From Francisella uliginis (GTDB lineage Bacteria; Pseudomonadota; Gammaproteobacteria; Francisellales; Francisellaceae): a stretch of 64,000 nt of DNA. Below the pieces are notes generated by a model, which ran no database searches, was not told where the DNA came from, and saw nothing but the letters and a program-made list of their open reading frames with translations. Shown here in pieces: positions 1 through 8,474 of this stretch (position 1 is its first letter; every line of letters begins with the position of its first letter). Both the position numbers and the translations under genes were made by a program. The stretch lies in assembly GCF_001895265.1 (NCBI RefSeq), contig NZ_CP016796.1, forward strand, positions 186,001 through 250,000, in the 5' to 3' direction.

Positions 1-438
1 ACTGTAAGAGCTACTTATAGTAATAAGGATAAGAAAGTTTTACCTGGAATGTTTGTAAATGTATCAGTAAACCTACCTACTATAAAAAAAGCGATAATAA
101 TTCAGAGAAATGCGATTAGCTACAATATATATGGTCAGTTTGTATATGTGCTTGTCCCACAGAAAAATAAAGATGGTTCTATTAAGAGAGCATCTTGGAC
201 TGATTTGTCAAAAGGACAATTGAGTACAGTGCATTCTGATAAAATACTATATAAGGCAAAACAAGTAGAAGTTAAAGTTTTACATACTCGCAAAAATCTA
301 GCTGTTGTTACAGGTATTAAAGCGGGTGATATTATTGCAACATCAGGTCAAAATAAATTACAAGATGGTGATTATACAATTATTAATAATAGCGTCAAAT
401 TAAACAATAATATACTTAATACTCAAGGTAATACGTAA
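1..438 (+). CDS. RND efflux membrane-fusion (periplasmic adaptor) protein, C-terminal part
   Basis: The reading frame is open from base 1, so the 5' end lies outside the window. It ends in TAA that overlaps the ATG of the RND pump gene by one base (TAATG). The visible 145 residues include the 'VLPGMFVNV' strand typical of the C-terminal beta-barrel of HlyD/AcrA-type adaptors, followed by the membrane-proximal domain ('GIKAGDIIATSGQNKLQDGD'). Such adaptors are anchored in the inner membrane and link the RND pump to an outer-membrane channel. The tight overlap with the next gene implies one operon. The family is clear; the substrate is not. Confidence 0.9.
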   Translation, partial: TVRATYSNKDKKVLPGMFVNVSVNLPTIKKAIIIQRNAISYNIYGQFVYVLVPQKNKDGSIKRASWTDLSKGQLSTVHSDKILYKAKQVEVKVLHTRKNLAVVTGIKAGDIIATSGQNKLQDGDYTIINNSVKLNNNILNTQGNT

Positions 439-3400
439 TGAGATTTATTGATATATTTATAACAAAACCAGTACTATCAATATCTTTGAGCTTAATGATA
501 TTAATTGTTGGCTTGGGATGTTATTTTACCTTACAAGTTAGAGAGTTTCCTTATGTAAACTCAGCTAATATTACTATTACAACTGACTATTATGGTGCTG
601 ATCCAAGCACTATGCAAGCTTTTATAACACGTAAACTAGAAGCATCTGTTTCAAAGTCTGATGGTATTGATTATATGACATCATCATCAACTTTGGGTGT
701 TAGTACGATTACAATATATGTAAAATTTGGTTTTGATCCTGATACTACATTATCTCAGGTGGTACAGTATGTAAATGCAGTATCAAACCAATTACCGGCA
801 GATGCTCAATCACCATCTATTCAATTAAATCCAGCAGATAATTTTCCAGCGTTAGTTCTAGCTTTTACAAGCGATACCTTAAGCCCATCAGCTATTTCAG
901 CATATGTTGATAATGTTTTTACACCTAAGATTATGGCTAATGGAGGAGTTTCAGATGTCAATTCTTGGGGAGATAAACCTTATGCAATGCGTGTGTTTCC
1001 AAATACTAAGCTGATGGCAAAATATGGTGTAACAACATCTGATATTGCTACAAGCATAGAAGCAAACAGTTTAATTACAGCTGGGGGAGATTTAAAAGGA
1101 CCTTATTTGAATTATGTTCTGAGTCCCAAAACTAGTTTGACACAAGCAAAGGATTATAAAAACCTAGTTGTTAAAAAATCAGGGAATCAGTTAATTAGGT
1201 TAGGAGATGTTGCAAAAGTTGATCTTGGATCACAGACATATGATTACTCTGTTAAAATTAATGGTAAAGATGCTGTTCAGGCAGGTATAGTCGTTGCATC
1301 TAATGCTAATCAATTAGATGTCGTTAGTGATATTCTTAAGCAATTGCCTGAATTTGAAAGAACTATGCCAAAGGGATTAAAAGTCTCAGTTGCTTATAAT
1401 AGTTCAACATATATTCAGGACTCTATAGATGATGTTATAAAAACATTAATTGAAGCAGTTATTATTGTATCAATAATATTATTTCTATTTCTGGGATCAC
1501 TAAGAGCAATTATAGTACCGCTAATTGCTATACCTCTATCAATCATAGGTTCTTTTTTCTTGATGACATTAATGGGGTTCTCGATAAACCTTTTAACATT
1601 GTTAGCAATAATTTTAGCAATCGGTTTGGTAGTTGATGATGCTATTGTAGTTTTAGAAAATATTTATAGAAATATTGAAGAGTATAAGTTATCACCCTTT
1701 GCAGCAGCTGTTAAAGGGGCAAGAGAAATAGCTAATCCGGTTATCTTAATGACATTAACATTAGTTATTGTGTATATACCTATTGGCTTTATGAGCGGGT
1801 ATACTGGTAAACTTTTTACTGAGTTTGCTTATTCATTAGCATCATCAGTAATTATTTCTGGAATCGTTGCTTATACATTATCACCAATGCTATGCTCAAA
1901 GATTCTTACTAAAGAATCTATGAATACCAAATTTGCAAGATTTCTAGAGAAATTATTCAGTCATATTACTTCTAAATATAAAGCTTCATTAGAGTTTGTG
2001 TTAGAAACCAAAAAAGCAATTATTGTTTGTGCCGTTATTGTATTATTAAGTTGTTTTTATATGTTTTTAAATATCAAGTCTGAGCTGGATCCTACTGAGG
2101 ATCAAGGCTTTATAAGTGTTATGGGACAAGCTCCATCAACCGCAGGACTTAATTATTTAGACAAGTTTAGTTCAGCTTTATATAAAGTTATGGATAAGGA
2201 GCCAAATAAAAAAAATATATTTGCACTTGATGGTGTAATGAGTGACACAACAGTTTTTCAGGGCTTTATCATGACTGATTGGAGTGAGAGGAAAACCACT
2301 CAAGCAGAAGAGGCTGCAAAGATTCAATCAGATATATCTATGATTCCTGGTTTGAGTTGGTATGTAATTCAACCGCCATCATTGCCAGGAATACCTCGTG
2401 GACCATCGATGCAATTTGTTATACAAACATCAGATAGCTATCCAGCTTTAAATAGTGTGGCTAATAAGATTGTTGAGAAAATGAAGAGTAGTGGATTATT
2501 TGTTTTTGCTAATAGTGATCTTATTTTTGATGATGCAAATATTAATATTAATATTGATAGAAATAAAACTGGTATTATGGGCATAACTATGAATGATATC
2601 GCTAAAACTTTAGGGTATTCATATTCAGAAGGATATTTAAACTATTTCTATTTAGATGGCTATAGTTTTGAAGTTATACCAAGACTAGTTAGAAATCAAA
2701 TACAAACAACTGAGCAATTAGGTAATATATATATCAAAACTGATTCAAATAGTAATAATGTTTTAAGAAATCAAGTACCTCTGTCATCTATAGTAAATTT
2801 TAAAACATTTGGTCGTCCATCAAGCTTAAATACATTCCAGCAGCTAAATTCAGCTACAATATCAGCAGTAACAGCCCGAGGTGTAACGACTAGTGATGCT
2901 CTAGCATATATGGATAAGCTAGCAAAAACTATGCTACCTAAAGGCTATTCTTATGATTATTCTGGTCAGGCTAGAACGTATCTTCAGAATAGTAGTACAA
3001 TGATGGTTGCCTTTGCATTTGCAATTATCATGATATTTTTAGCACTATCTGCTCAATTTGGAAGCTTTATAGACTCATTAATAATTTTGGTTACTGTTCC
3101 TATGGCTATTTCTGGAGCTTTACTACCTCTATATATTTATCAGAATTTCAACTCCAGTTGGGCTTCACTTAACATATACACAGAGCTTGGTCTTATAACC
3201 TTGATTGGACTAATCTCTAAACAAGGTATTTTAGTTGTAGAGTTTGCCAATGAATTACAAATTAAACATGGTATGAGTAAGTATGATGCTATTGTGAAAT
3301 CAGCATCACAGCGTTTACGTCCAATTTTGATGACAGTTATGGCAATGGCAGTAGGAGTTATACCTTTGGTAATATCATCAGGGGCAGGTGCTGTAAGTCG

Positions 3401-3560
3401 TAATTGTATTGGGATAGTTATATTTAGTGGCTTGATTATTGGTGCGATATTTTCATTATTTATTTTACCTGTTATTTATATAATATTATCAACAGATAAA
3501 GCTGCTTTTGTGAAAAAACAAAAAGAGCAACGTGAAATTATTGATAATCTTAAAGAATAA
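438..3560 (+). CDS. RND multidrug efflux transporter permease (AcrB/MexF-like, HAE1 family)
   Basis: The 1040-residue protein has the usual length of HAE1 proton-driven inner-membrane pumps. It shows an N-terminal transmembrane helix, a large periplasmic domain, a six-helix block around residues 330-490 with the 'GLVVDDAIVVLEN' motif (paired Asp of the proton relay), a second periplasmic domain, and a C-terminal six-helix block containing 'LIGLISKQGILVVEFANE' with the relay Lys. It starts on the last base of the adaptor stop codon, so the two are translationally coupled. No outer-membrane channel gene follows; it probably shares a TolC-like protein encoded elsewhere. Substrates cannot be read from the sequence. 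The pump is distant enough from E. coli AcrB that I give no gene symbol. Confidence 0.93.
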   Translation: MRFIDIFITKPVLSISLSLMILIVGLGCYFTLQVREFPYVNSANITITTDYYGADPSTMQAFITRKLEASVSKSDGIDYMTSSSTLGVSTITIYVKFGFDPDTTLSQVVQYVNAVSNQLPADAQSPSIQLNPADNFPALVLAFTSDTLSPSAISAYVDNVFTPKIMANGGVSDVNSWGDKPYAMRVFPNTKLMAKYGVTTSDIATSIEANSLITAGGDLKGPYLNYVLSPKTSLTQAKDYKNLVVKKSGNQLIRLGDVAKVDLGSQTYDYSVKINGKDAVQAGIVVASNANQLDVVSDILKQLPEFERTMPKGLKVSVAYNSSTYIQDSIDDVIKTLIEAVIIVSIILFLFLGSLRAIIVPLIAIPLSIIGSFFLMTLMGFSINLLTLLAIILAIGLVVDDAIVVLENIYRNIEEYKLSPFAAAVKGAREIANPVILMTLTLVIVYIPIGFMSGYTGKLFTEFAYSLASSVIISGIVAYTLSPMLCSKILTKESMNTKFARFLEKLFSHITSKYKASLEFVLETKKAIIVCAVIVLLSCFYMFLNIKSELDPTEDQGFISVMGQAPSTAGLNYLDKFSSALYKVMDKEPNKKNIFALDGVMSDTTVFQGFIMTDWSERKTTQAEEAAKIQSDISMIPGLSWYVIQPPSLPGIPRGPSMQFVIQTSDSYPALNSVANKIVEKMKSSGLFVFANSDLIFDDANININIDRNKTGIMGITMNDIAKTLGYSYSEGYLNYFYLDGYSFEVIPRLVRNQIQTTEQLGNIYIKTDSNSNNVLRNQVPLSSIVNFKTFGRPSSLNTFQQLNSATISAVTARGVTTSDALAYMDKLAKTMLPKGYSYDYSGQARTYLQNSSTMMVAFAFAIIMIFLALSAQFGSFIDSLIILVTVPMAISGALLPLYIYQNFNSSWASLNIYTELGLITLIGLISKQGILVVEFANELQIKHGMSKYDAIVKSASQRLRPILMTVMAMAVGVIPLVISSGAGAVSRNCIGIVIFSGLIIGAIFSLFILPVIYIILSTDKAAFVKKQKEQREIIDNLKE

Positions 3561-3624
3561 GAGATTATAAGGTAAAGCAAGAAATAACTCTCTTACTACT
3601 TTAAGAACCTCTTTTTTAAATTAA

Positions 3625-4422
3625 TTAGAAGTTCAGTAATTTATTCTTTGCGATACTTATAAGATACAAGAAGCAAATAATTGTAGTTATAAAGAAGCTT
3701 ATTGGTACATCTATATAGTAAGCAGCTGTTATTCCTGACCAAACCGTAAGTATAGATATTATAGTGCTAAGGATAATAGGCTTATAAAAACCATCAACCC
3801 ATTGAGTTGAAATTGCAGCTGGCCCAATTAAAAGTGAAAAAACTAATAATATTCCCACAACTTGGCAAGCCATAGATACTGTTATGGCAATACAAAGAAA
3901 AAGAAGAATAGATAATGATTTGTTAGGCACTTTCTTTGACTCAGCAAAGACAGGGTCAATAGATGAGATAAACAAAGGTCTTGCTATTATTGCTAGCACA
4001 ATTATAGTAAAAATAGCTAAGCCAAGTAAAATATATATTTGTTCAAGAGATACTGTTAGTATATCGCCAACTAATATTGACATTACAGAACCAGAATAAC
4101 CACTTTGATATAAAAATAGAAAGTATGTTCCTAACCCTAAAAAGAATGTCAAAACAATTCCTATAGCAATATCATTTTTTTTGATCTTATCACCAAAGGC
4201 ACCCATAAGAGTTCCAGCAATTATATTTATAAAAAGTTGGCCAGTCATCGCAGATAGATTAAGTAATACAGCTCCAGAAGCTCCTGTTAAACTAATATGA
4301 CCTAAAGCATGTGATGCAAAGGATAATCTTCTAATAATGACAAAAAAGCTAATAATTCCACATATAAAGGCTATTATAGTTCCAGCAACAAATGCATATA
4401 ACATAAAAGTATAGTTAAACAC
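3625..4422 (-). CDS. znuB: Metal ABC transporter permease (ZnuB-like)
   Basis: A 265-residue hydrophobic protein of the ABC-3 family, with the 'RRLSFASHALGHISLTGASGAVLL' region typical of ZnuB/MntB permeases and about seven to eight membrane helices. I start it at the GTG at 4422 because a perfect AGGAGG lies six bases upstream, inside the end of the ATPase gene. A longer frame opens at 4494 but its extra 24 residues are polar and have no ribosome site. The gene overlaps the ATPase gene by 8 bases. It forms the membrane channel of a Zn or Mn importer with the two genes upstream (4415-6008). Confidence 0.88.
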   Translation of the reverse strand: MFNYTFMLYAFVAGTIIAFICGIISFFVIIRRLSFASHALGHISLTGASGAVLLNLSAMTGQLFINIIAGTLMGAFGDKIKKNDIAIGIVLTFFLGLGTYFLFLYQSGYSGSVMSILVGDILTVSLEQIYILLGLAIFTIIVLAIIARPLFISSIDPVFAESKKVPNKSLSILLFLCIAITVSMACQVVGILLVFSLLIGPAAISTQWVDGFYKPIILSTIISILTVWSGITAAYYIDVPISFFITTIICFLYLISIAKNKLLNF

Positions 4423-5092
4423 AAATATCCTCCTGTAGGCATGGCATTTCATCACAGTAGTGACATTTACCATCTTTAAAATGAATAAAAGCATCTAATT
4501 GTGAACTAATTTCTTTCATGTCATGAGATATTATTAAAAGAGTAATATTTTCTTTTTTATGAATTTCTTTAAGACAAGCAATAAACTTTTGTTTTGCATC
4601 AGGGTCAAGGTCTGATAAGGGCTCATCTAAAAGTAGTACTTTAGGCTCATTTATTAACGCTTGAATTAGATATATACGCTTCTTCTGCCCACCTGATAAG
4701 TTCTTAAAAGGGTTGTGTATATAGTTTTTGGTTTGTGTTATTTCAATAAGGTAATCTAGTTTCTTTTTAAATTCATTATTAAATAATGGCAGTCCCCAAG
4801 ATTTTGGTTTATAACTATATTTTACCAGTGTGTATCCAGAAGTCTTTTCTTCAAAATTTATTTCTCTTTCTTGAGGTATGTAACTTATATTATCGATATT
4901 TATTTTTGAGTCATTTATAGTTATTGATCCTGAAATACTTGGTATTTTACCTAAAATAGTTTTAAAGAAAGTAGATTTTCCAATACCATTTTTACCAACT
5001 ATACCTACCCATGCATTAGTTGGGATCTCTAAGTTGAGAGGGGATGTTATTGGTTTATTATATCCAATAACTAAATTTGAGCATTTAATCAT
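4415..5092 (-). CDS. znuC: Metal ABC transporter ATP-binding protein (ZnuC-like)
   Basis: A 225-residue ABC ATPase with Walker A 'GKNGIGKST' near residue 35, signature 'LSGGQKKR' near 133, Walker B 'VLLLDEPLSDLD' and the switch His in 'LLIISHD'. It lies between the solute-binding protein and the permease with 8-base overlaps on both sides, the classic znuACB/mntABC order in one transcription unit. The C-terminus ends 'HYCDEMPCLQEDICV', a Cys/His-bearing tail often seen in ATPases of this group. It powers import of a divalent metal ion across the inner membrane. Confidence 0.9.
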   Translation of the reverse strand: MIKCSNLVIGYNKPITSPLNLEIPTNAWVGIVGKNGIGKSTFFKTILGKIPSISGSITINDSKINIDNISYIPQEREINFEEKTSGYTLVKYSYKPKSWGLPLFNNEFKKKLDYLIEITQTKNYIHNPFKNLSGGQKKRIYLIQALINEPKVLLLDEPLSDLDPDAKQKFIACLKEIHKKENITLLIISHDMKEISSQLDAFIHFKDGKCHYCDEMPCLQEDICV

Positions 5093-6008
5093 TTTGATTT
5101 TTGGATTGTTCTAGAACGGTTGCTGTTGCTTGTAATGTGTTTATCATCCAGTCTATTGCATTATCATTAGGGGGCATTGTTTCAGTAATACCCACTACTG
5201 GAATTTCGTTGTCACTCGCAAGCTCTAAGATTTTATGTGTGACATTGTCTGTAACCTGTTCATTGTAAAAGAGAACCTTAACTTCTCTGTCAATAAGTAG
5301 TTTTTGATAATTTATCATCATATTAGGGCTTGGCTCAGAATCATTCATTATTACCCATTGAAAGGCAAGTCCTTTCATATCTAGTCCAAGAGCATTTGCC
5401 ATATAGCCAAAAAGAGGTTCTGTTGCTGTAACAGGTGTGCCTTTATTATCTTGTCTAATTTGCTCAACTAGCTTATATACTTTTTCGTATTTATGATTAA
5501 AGATTTCATAGTTTTTTTCATATAAACTTCTATCATTAGGATCTTTTTCTATAAATATATCTTTTAGCTTAGTTGCTAATGCAGGGAATGTTTTAGGATT
5601 GTACCAAAGGTGAGGGTTTATACCAAATTTTGGCGTTTGTTGATAGTTTAAGAGATCTTGTACCTTAATGATTACAGCATTATGATTACTTTTTAGAATA
5701 GGTTGTATCCAAGAGTCGTAATCAGCTCCGTTATATATAATTACGTCAGCTTCTGCTAGTAATTTTGCATTTTTTACAGAAGAAATAAATGTATGAGGGT
5801 CACCATCAGCATTATTAATTATATTTGTAACCTTAACGTTATTTCCTCCTATAAGTTTAGCTACACTGCCATATTGATTTTCTGCAGCTACAACATTTAT
5901 ATCGTGAAACCCTTTTGTTGTTTGAGGTTTTTCATTAGGTAAGAAATTTATAATGAGTAGAGCAGTTATCGCAATGATTACAACAACTATTAAGATAGCT
6001 TTTTTCAT
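5085..6008 (-). CDS. znuA: Metal ABC transporter periplasmic binding protein (ZnuA-like)
   Basis: A 307-residue cluster A-I solute-binding protein with an N-terminal membrane helix or uncleaved signal (residues 4-24). Likely metal ligands are His72 in 'GDPHTF', His133 in 'NPHLWYNP', Glu197 in 'ATEPLFGY' and Glu276 in 'ITETMPP'. The third ligand is Glu, not the His of classical ZnuA, and the His-rich loop of classical ZnuA is missing; Mn-binding relatives such as PsaA also use Glu there. The Zn versus Mn assignment is therefore open. The gene leads the importer operon. I see no Zur or Fur box in the 74 bases upstream, which separate it from the MFS gene on the same strand. Confidence 0.86.
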   Translation of the reverse strand: MKKAILIVVVIIAITALLIINFLPNEKPQTTKGFHDINVVAAENQYGSVAKLIGGNNVKVTNIINNADGDPHTFISSVKNAKLLAEADVIIYNGADYDSWIQPILKSNHNAVIIKVQDLLNYQQTPKFGINPHLWYNPKTFPALATKLKDIFIEKDPNDRSLYEKNYEIFNHKYEKVYKLVEQIRQDNKGTPVTATEPLFGYMANALGLDMKGLAFQWVIMNDSEPSPNMMINYQKLLIDREVKVLFYNEQVTDNVTHKILELASDNEIPVVGITETMPPNDNAIDWMINTLQATATVLEQSKNQND

Positions 6009-6082
6009 GAATTTCTATTTTTATTAGAAAATTGTAGAACAAATAATAAAATAAAAATGAGGTATAGTAAAGCAGTATATTT

Positions 6083-7312
6083 TTAGTCTTTAGAATCTTT
6101 TATAAACAAAGCAATAATAAAAGAAAGAATCATCAAAAGAGGAATGAATATTAAAGTTATTTGGAATGACTGTAAAGAAGAGTATCCAAAGTTTTGTTTT
6201 AAGTGGGTGATAATAGTACCTGTTAAAGGTTGTAGTACACCACCACTTAGTGGTAAAAACATATTAACAACAGCAAGGCCTGTTGCAATTTGGGTCGCAG
6301 AGACAGTATTTCTAAGGGCTGAATAGTTAAGTACATGAACTGCTTGAGAAGCTCCAAATAAAATACATAATACAAAAGCTATGGTTATATTGTGATTAAA
6401 AAATATTAGATATGTAACAACAAAAAGACCAATTACTGGAGATATCATTAAAAATCTTTTTTCGCCGTCTTTTATTGAGGCTAAAATTCCCCATAAAGGA
6501 CTAGCTATACATACACCTATAAAAATCAAAGAGGTGCAAATTCCAGCTACTTCTTCTGAAAATCCGTATAGAGTTAAGTATCTAACCCCCCATAGATCTG
6601 CGAATAAAACAGTGGTGCCATATATAGTGAAACAATAAAAACCATTAAACCATATTTGCTTATTTTTTATAACAGCCATTATATCTTTAAGACTTTCATT
6701 GTTTTGTCTATGCTGCATATTCTCTTTCTTGTACTCAGGGTGAGTTTTTATGACAAAAATACTAAGTAATAAAACAATAAAAGATATGATAAATATCATT
6801 GCCATAATCTCAGAAATACTCAGATAATTTGATAAAAATACCAAAGGTGCTGCAGAAAGAGTAGCTCCTATGTATAGGATAAACTGAGTTAAGCCTGTAA
6901 AAGCTGGGAAAAGTCTATTCGGTAACCAAATTGAGATAGACTTGATAGCACATAGTATGGCGAACCCTCCACCAAATCCAGCAAGAATTCTATAAATAAC
7001 TAAAATCTCTTCAGAATGTGCTATTGAAGCGATAAGCATAGCAACAGAGAATACACTTGAACTTACTATCATAACTTTCTTAACACCAAACTTATCAACA
7101 AGAATACCAGCAGGTATTTGCGATATCATATAAGCCCAATAAAATGATGAACTAAATAAAGCAGTAGTTGCTATAGTTAAATTATATGGTTCATTTGTAA
7201 AGCCAACAAGCAAAGCTCCGGTTGAAGATCTTACAAAGTATTCCAATGCATAGAAAAAAGCACAGATAAACCATATACTTAATCCTAGCTTTGTAGCTTT
7301 TTGTTTATACAT
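6083..7312 (-). CDS. MFS transporter, Pht/Fpt-like
   Basis: A 409-residue protein with twelve predicted membrane helices and the MFS loop 2-3 motif 'ILVDKFGVKKVM'. The first helices ('FFYALEYFVRSS', 'SSSFYWAYMISQIPAGILVDKFG') resemble the Legionella Pht and Francisella Fpt phagosomal nutrient transporters, which move amino acids or nucleosides into the bacterium. That subfamily placement is from pattern memory and is not certain. The gene lies upstream of the metal importer on the same strand with a 74-base gap, so read-through is possible. The substrate is unknown. Confidence 0.8.
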   Translation of the reverse strand: MYKQKATKLGLSIWFICAFFYALEYFVRSSTGALLVGFTNEPYNLTIATTALFSSSFYWAYMISQIPAGILVDKFGVKKVMIVSSSVFSVAMLIASIAHSEEILVIYRILAGFGGGFAILCAIKSISIWLPNRLFPAFTGLTQFILYIGATLSAAPLVFLSNYLSISEIMAMIFIISFIVLLLSIFVIKTHPEYKKENMQHRQNNESLKDIMAVIKNKQIWFNGFYCFTIYGTTVLFADLWGVRYLTLYGFSEEVAGICTSLIFIGVCIASPLWGILASIKDGEKRFLMISPVIGLFVVTYLIFFNHNITIAFVLCILFGASQAVHVLNYSALRNTVSATQIATGLAVVNMFLPLSGGVLQPLTGTIITHLKQNFGYSSLQSFQITLIFIPLLMILSFIIALFIKDSKD

Positions 7313-7397
7313 AAAAGTTCCTATAAAAATAAAATAAATAGATTATTAATTTAGTATATATAAAATAAAACTGCTATGGAACTATATAGTGACTTGT

Positions 7398-7862
7398 TTA
7401 GTTAGATTTAGCGGGGACTATTCTGGTATTGTTGCCAGATATATAGATAGTTACATGATCACCTACTTTTAGGTTATTATCATCTTCTTGTAATATTGCG
7501 AAAGTTTTCCCATTATTTAGTTTTATAGTAAATTGGTATCCTTTAGAAGAGGTAACGGCTTCTTCTGTTGCACCACCTGCAATACCTCCAACAACAGCAC
7601 CGCCAATAGACCCGGCAATACTTGTTAACATATTACCACTTCCAGCAAGTGCTCCACCAAGTCCTCCAGCTAATCCTCCAACTCTAGAACCAACATTATT
7701 AGAGCCTTTTATATTAACTCGTTGAATATCTAGAATTTCACCTTGTTCGACTTGGGAGACTTGACCTACAGAGTTTGCAGAATAGCTTGGGTCGGTACTT
7801 GAGCAACTTGTTAATAAGAGTAAGCTAAATACAAAAACACTCAAATAAAAGATCTTTTTCAT
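7398..7862 (-). CDS. Outer-membrane lipoprotein, SlyB/Pcp-like glycine-zipper family
   Basis: A 154-residue protein with a lipoprotein signal peptide ending in 'LLTSC' (acylated Cys at residue 20). The middle part is Gly/Ala rich ('VGGLAGGLGGALAGSG', 'GSIGGAVVGGIAGGATEEA'), the glycine-zipper two-helix membrane domain of SlyB-type proteins. The C-terminal strand domain ('YQFTIKLNNGKTFAILQ', 'VGDHVTIYI') also fits. An AAGGAA ribosome site precedes the ATG. It starts 9 bases after wrbA on the same strand, so the two are probably cotranscribed. SlyB-like proteins help keep the outer membrane intact; the exact role here is inferred. Confidence 0.87.
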   Translation of the reverse strand: MKKIFYLSVFVFSLLLLTSCSSTDPSYSANSVGQVSQVEQGEILDIQRVNIKGSNNVGSRVGGLAGGLGGALAGSGNMLTSIAGSIGGAVVGGIAGGATEEAVTSSKGYQFTIKLNNGKTFAILQEDDNNLKVGDHVTIYISGNNTRIVPAKSN

Positions 7863-7871
7863 CGAAATTCC

Positions 7872-8462
7872 TTATCTTGAAAGTTTATTAGCAATGTCAG
7901 AAACCCTTCTGCCTAAAGTTTTACATATTTTTGTCTCATCATCAGACATTGTTTTATTAGGTGAAAAAGTATTTAGATGAGAAGCACCGTAAGGAGTACC
8001 TCCGGTACGTGTGTGCTCTAAAGCTTGTTCACTATATGGTACGCCGACAATTAAGCAACCATGGTGCATAAATGGGATCATCATTGATAATAAAGTACTC
8101 TCATGGCCAGCATGCATTCCAGAAGCTGCAGTAAAAAAGCCAACAGGCTTACCAATAAGATTACCCTTAAACCATAAATCACTATTTATTTCTAAAAAAT
8201 ATTTAAGAGGCGATGCCATATTACCAAAATATGCTGGGCTACCTACTATAAGACCATCACAGTTAGCTAAATCCTCTTTTGTAGCATATAAGTCACCATC
8301 TTCTGGAATTATCGGATCTATTTTCTCTGTTTTAGCTGAGATGTTAGGGATAGTGCGGATTGTAGCAGTAGCTCCAGAAGCCTCAACGCCTAGAGCTATA
8401 GTGTGAGCCATTTTCTTTGTACTTCCACCTTGGCTGTAGTATAGTATTAGTATGTTTTTCAT
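7872..8462 (-). CDS. wrbA: NAD(P)H:quinone oxidoreductase, WrbA family flavoprotein
   Basis: The 196-residue protein has the flavodoxin-like FMN phosphate loop at the N-terminus ('ILYYSQGGSTKKMA', residues 7-20), the 'GSPAYFGNMASPLKYFLE' segment and the late 'TGGTPYGASHL' motif that mark WrbA. WrbA carries out two-electron reduction of quinones and limits oxidative stress. Its start codon is only 12 bases from the start of the divergent yihY-like gene, so its promoter must overlap the coding region of that gene. The SlyB-like lipoprotein gene follows 9 bases later. Confidence 0.92.
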   Translation of the reverse strand: MKNILILYYSQGGSTKKMAHTIALGVEASGATATIRTIPNISAKTEKIDPIIPEDGDLYATKEDLANCDGLIVGSPAYFGNMASPLKYFLEINSDLWFKGNLIGKPVGFFTAASGMHAGHESTLLSMMIPFMHHGCLIVGVPYSEQALEHTRTGGTPYGASHLNTFSPNKTMSDDETKICKTLGRRVSDIANKLSR

Positions 8463-8474
8463 GTTGTCTATTCT

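Noticed and set aside
438-3560. Possibility of a complete tripartite pump with a TolC gene here.
   Set aside because: The next gene is on the other strand and is a metal permease. No outer-membrane factor is in the window downstream of the pump.
4423-4494. Upstream extension of the ZnuB-like gene to ATG 4494.
   Set aside because: The extra residues are not part of the permease family and lie in the end of the ATPase gene; AGGAGG fits GTG 4422.
6009-6082. Possible Zur or Fur box before znuA.
   Set aside because: I compared both strands with the Zur core and the Fur 19-mer pattern and saw no match worth listing.
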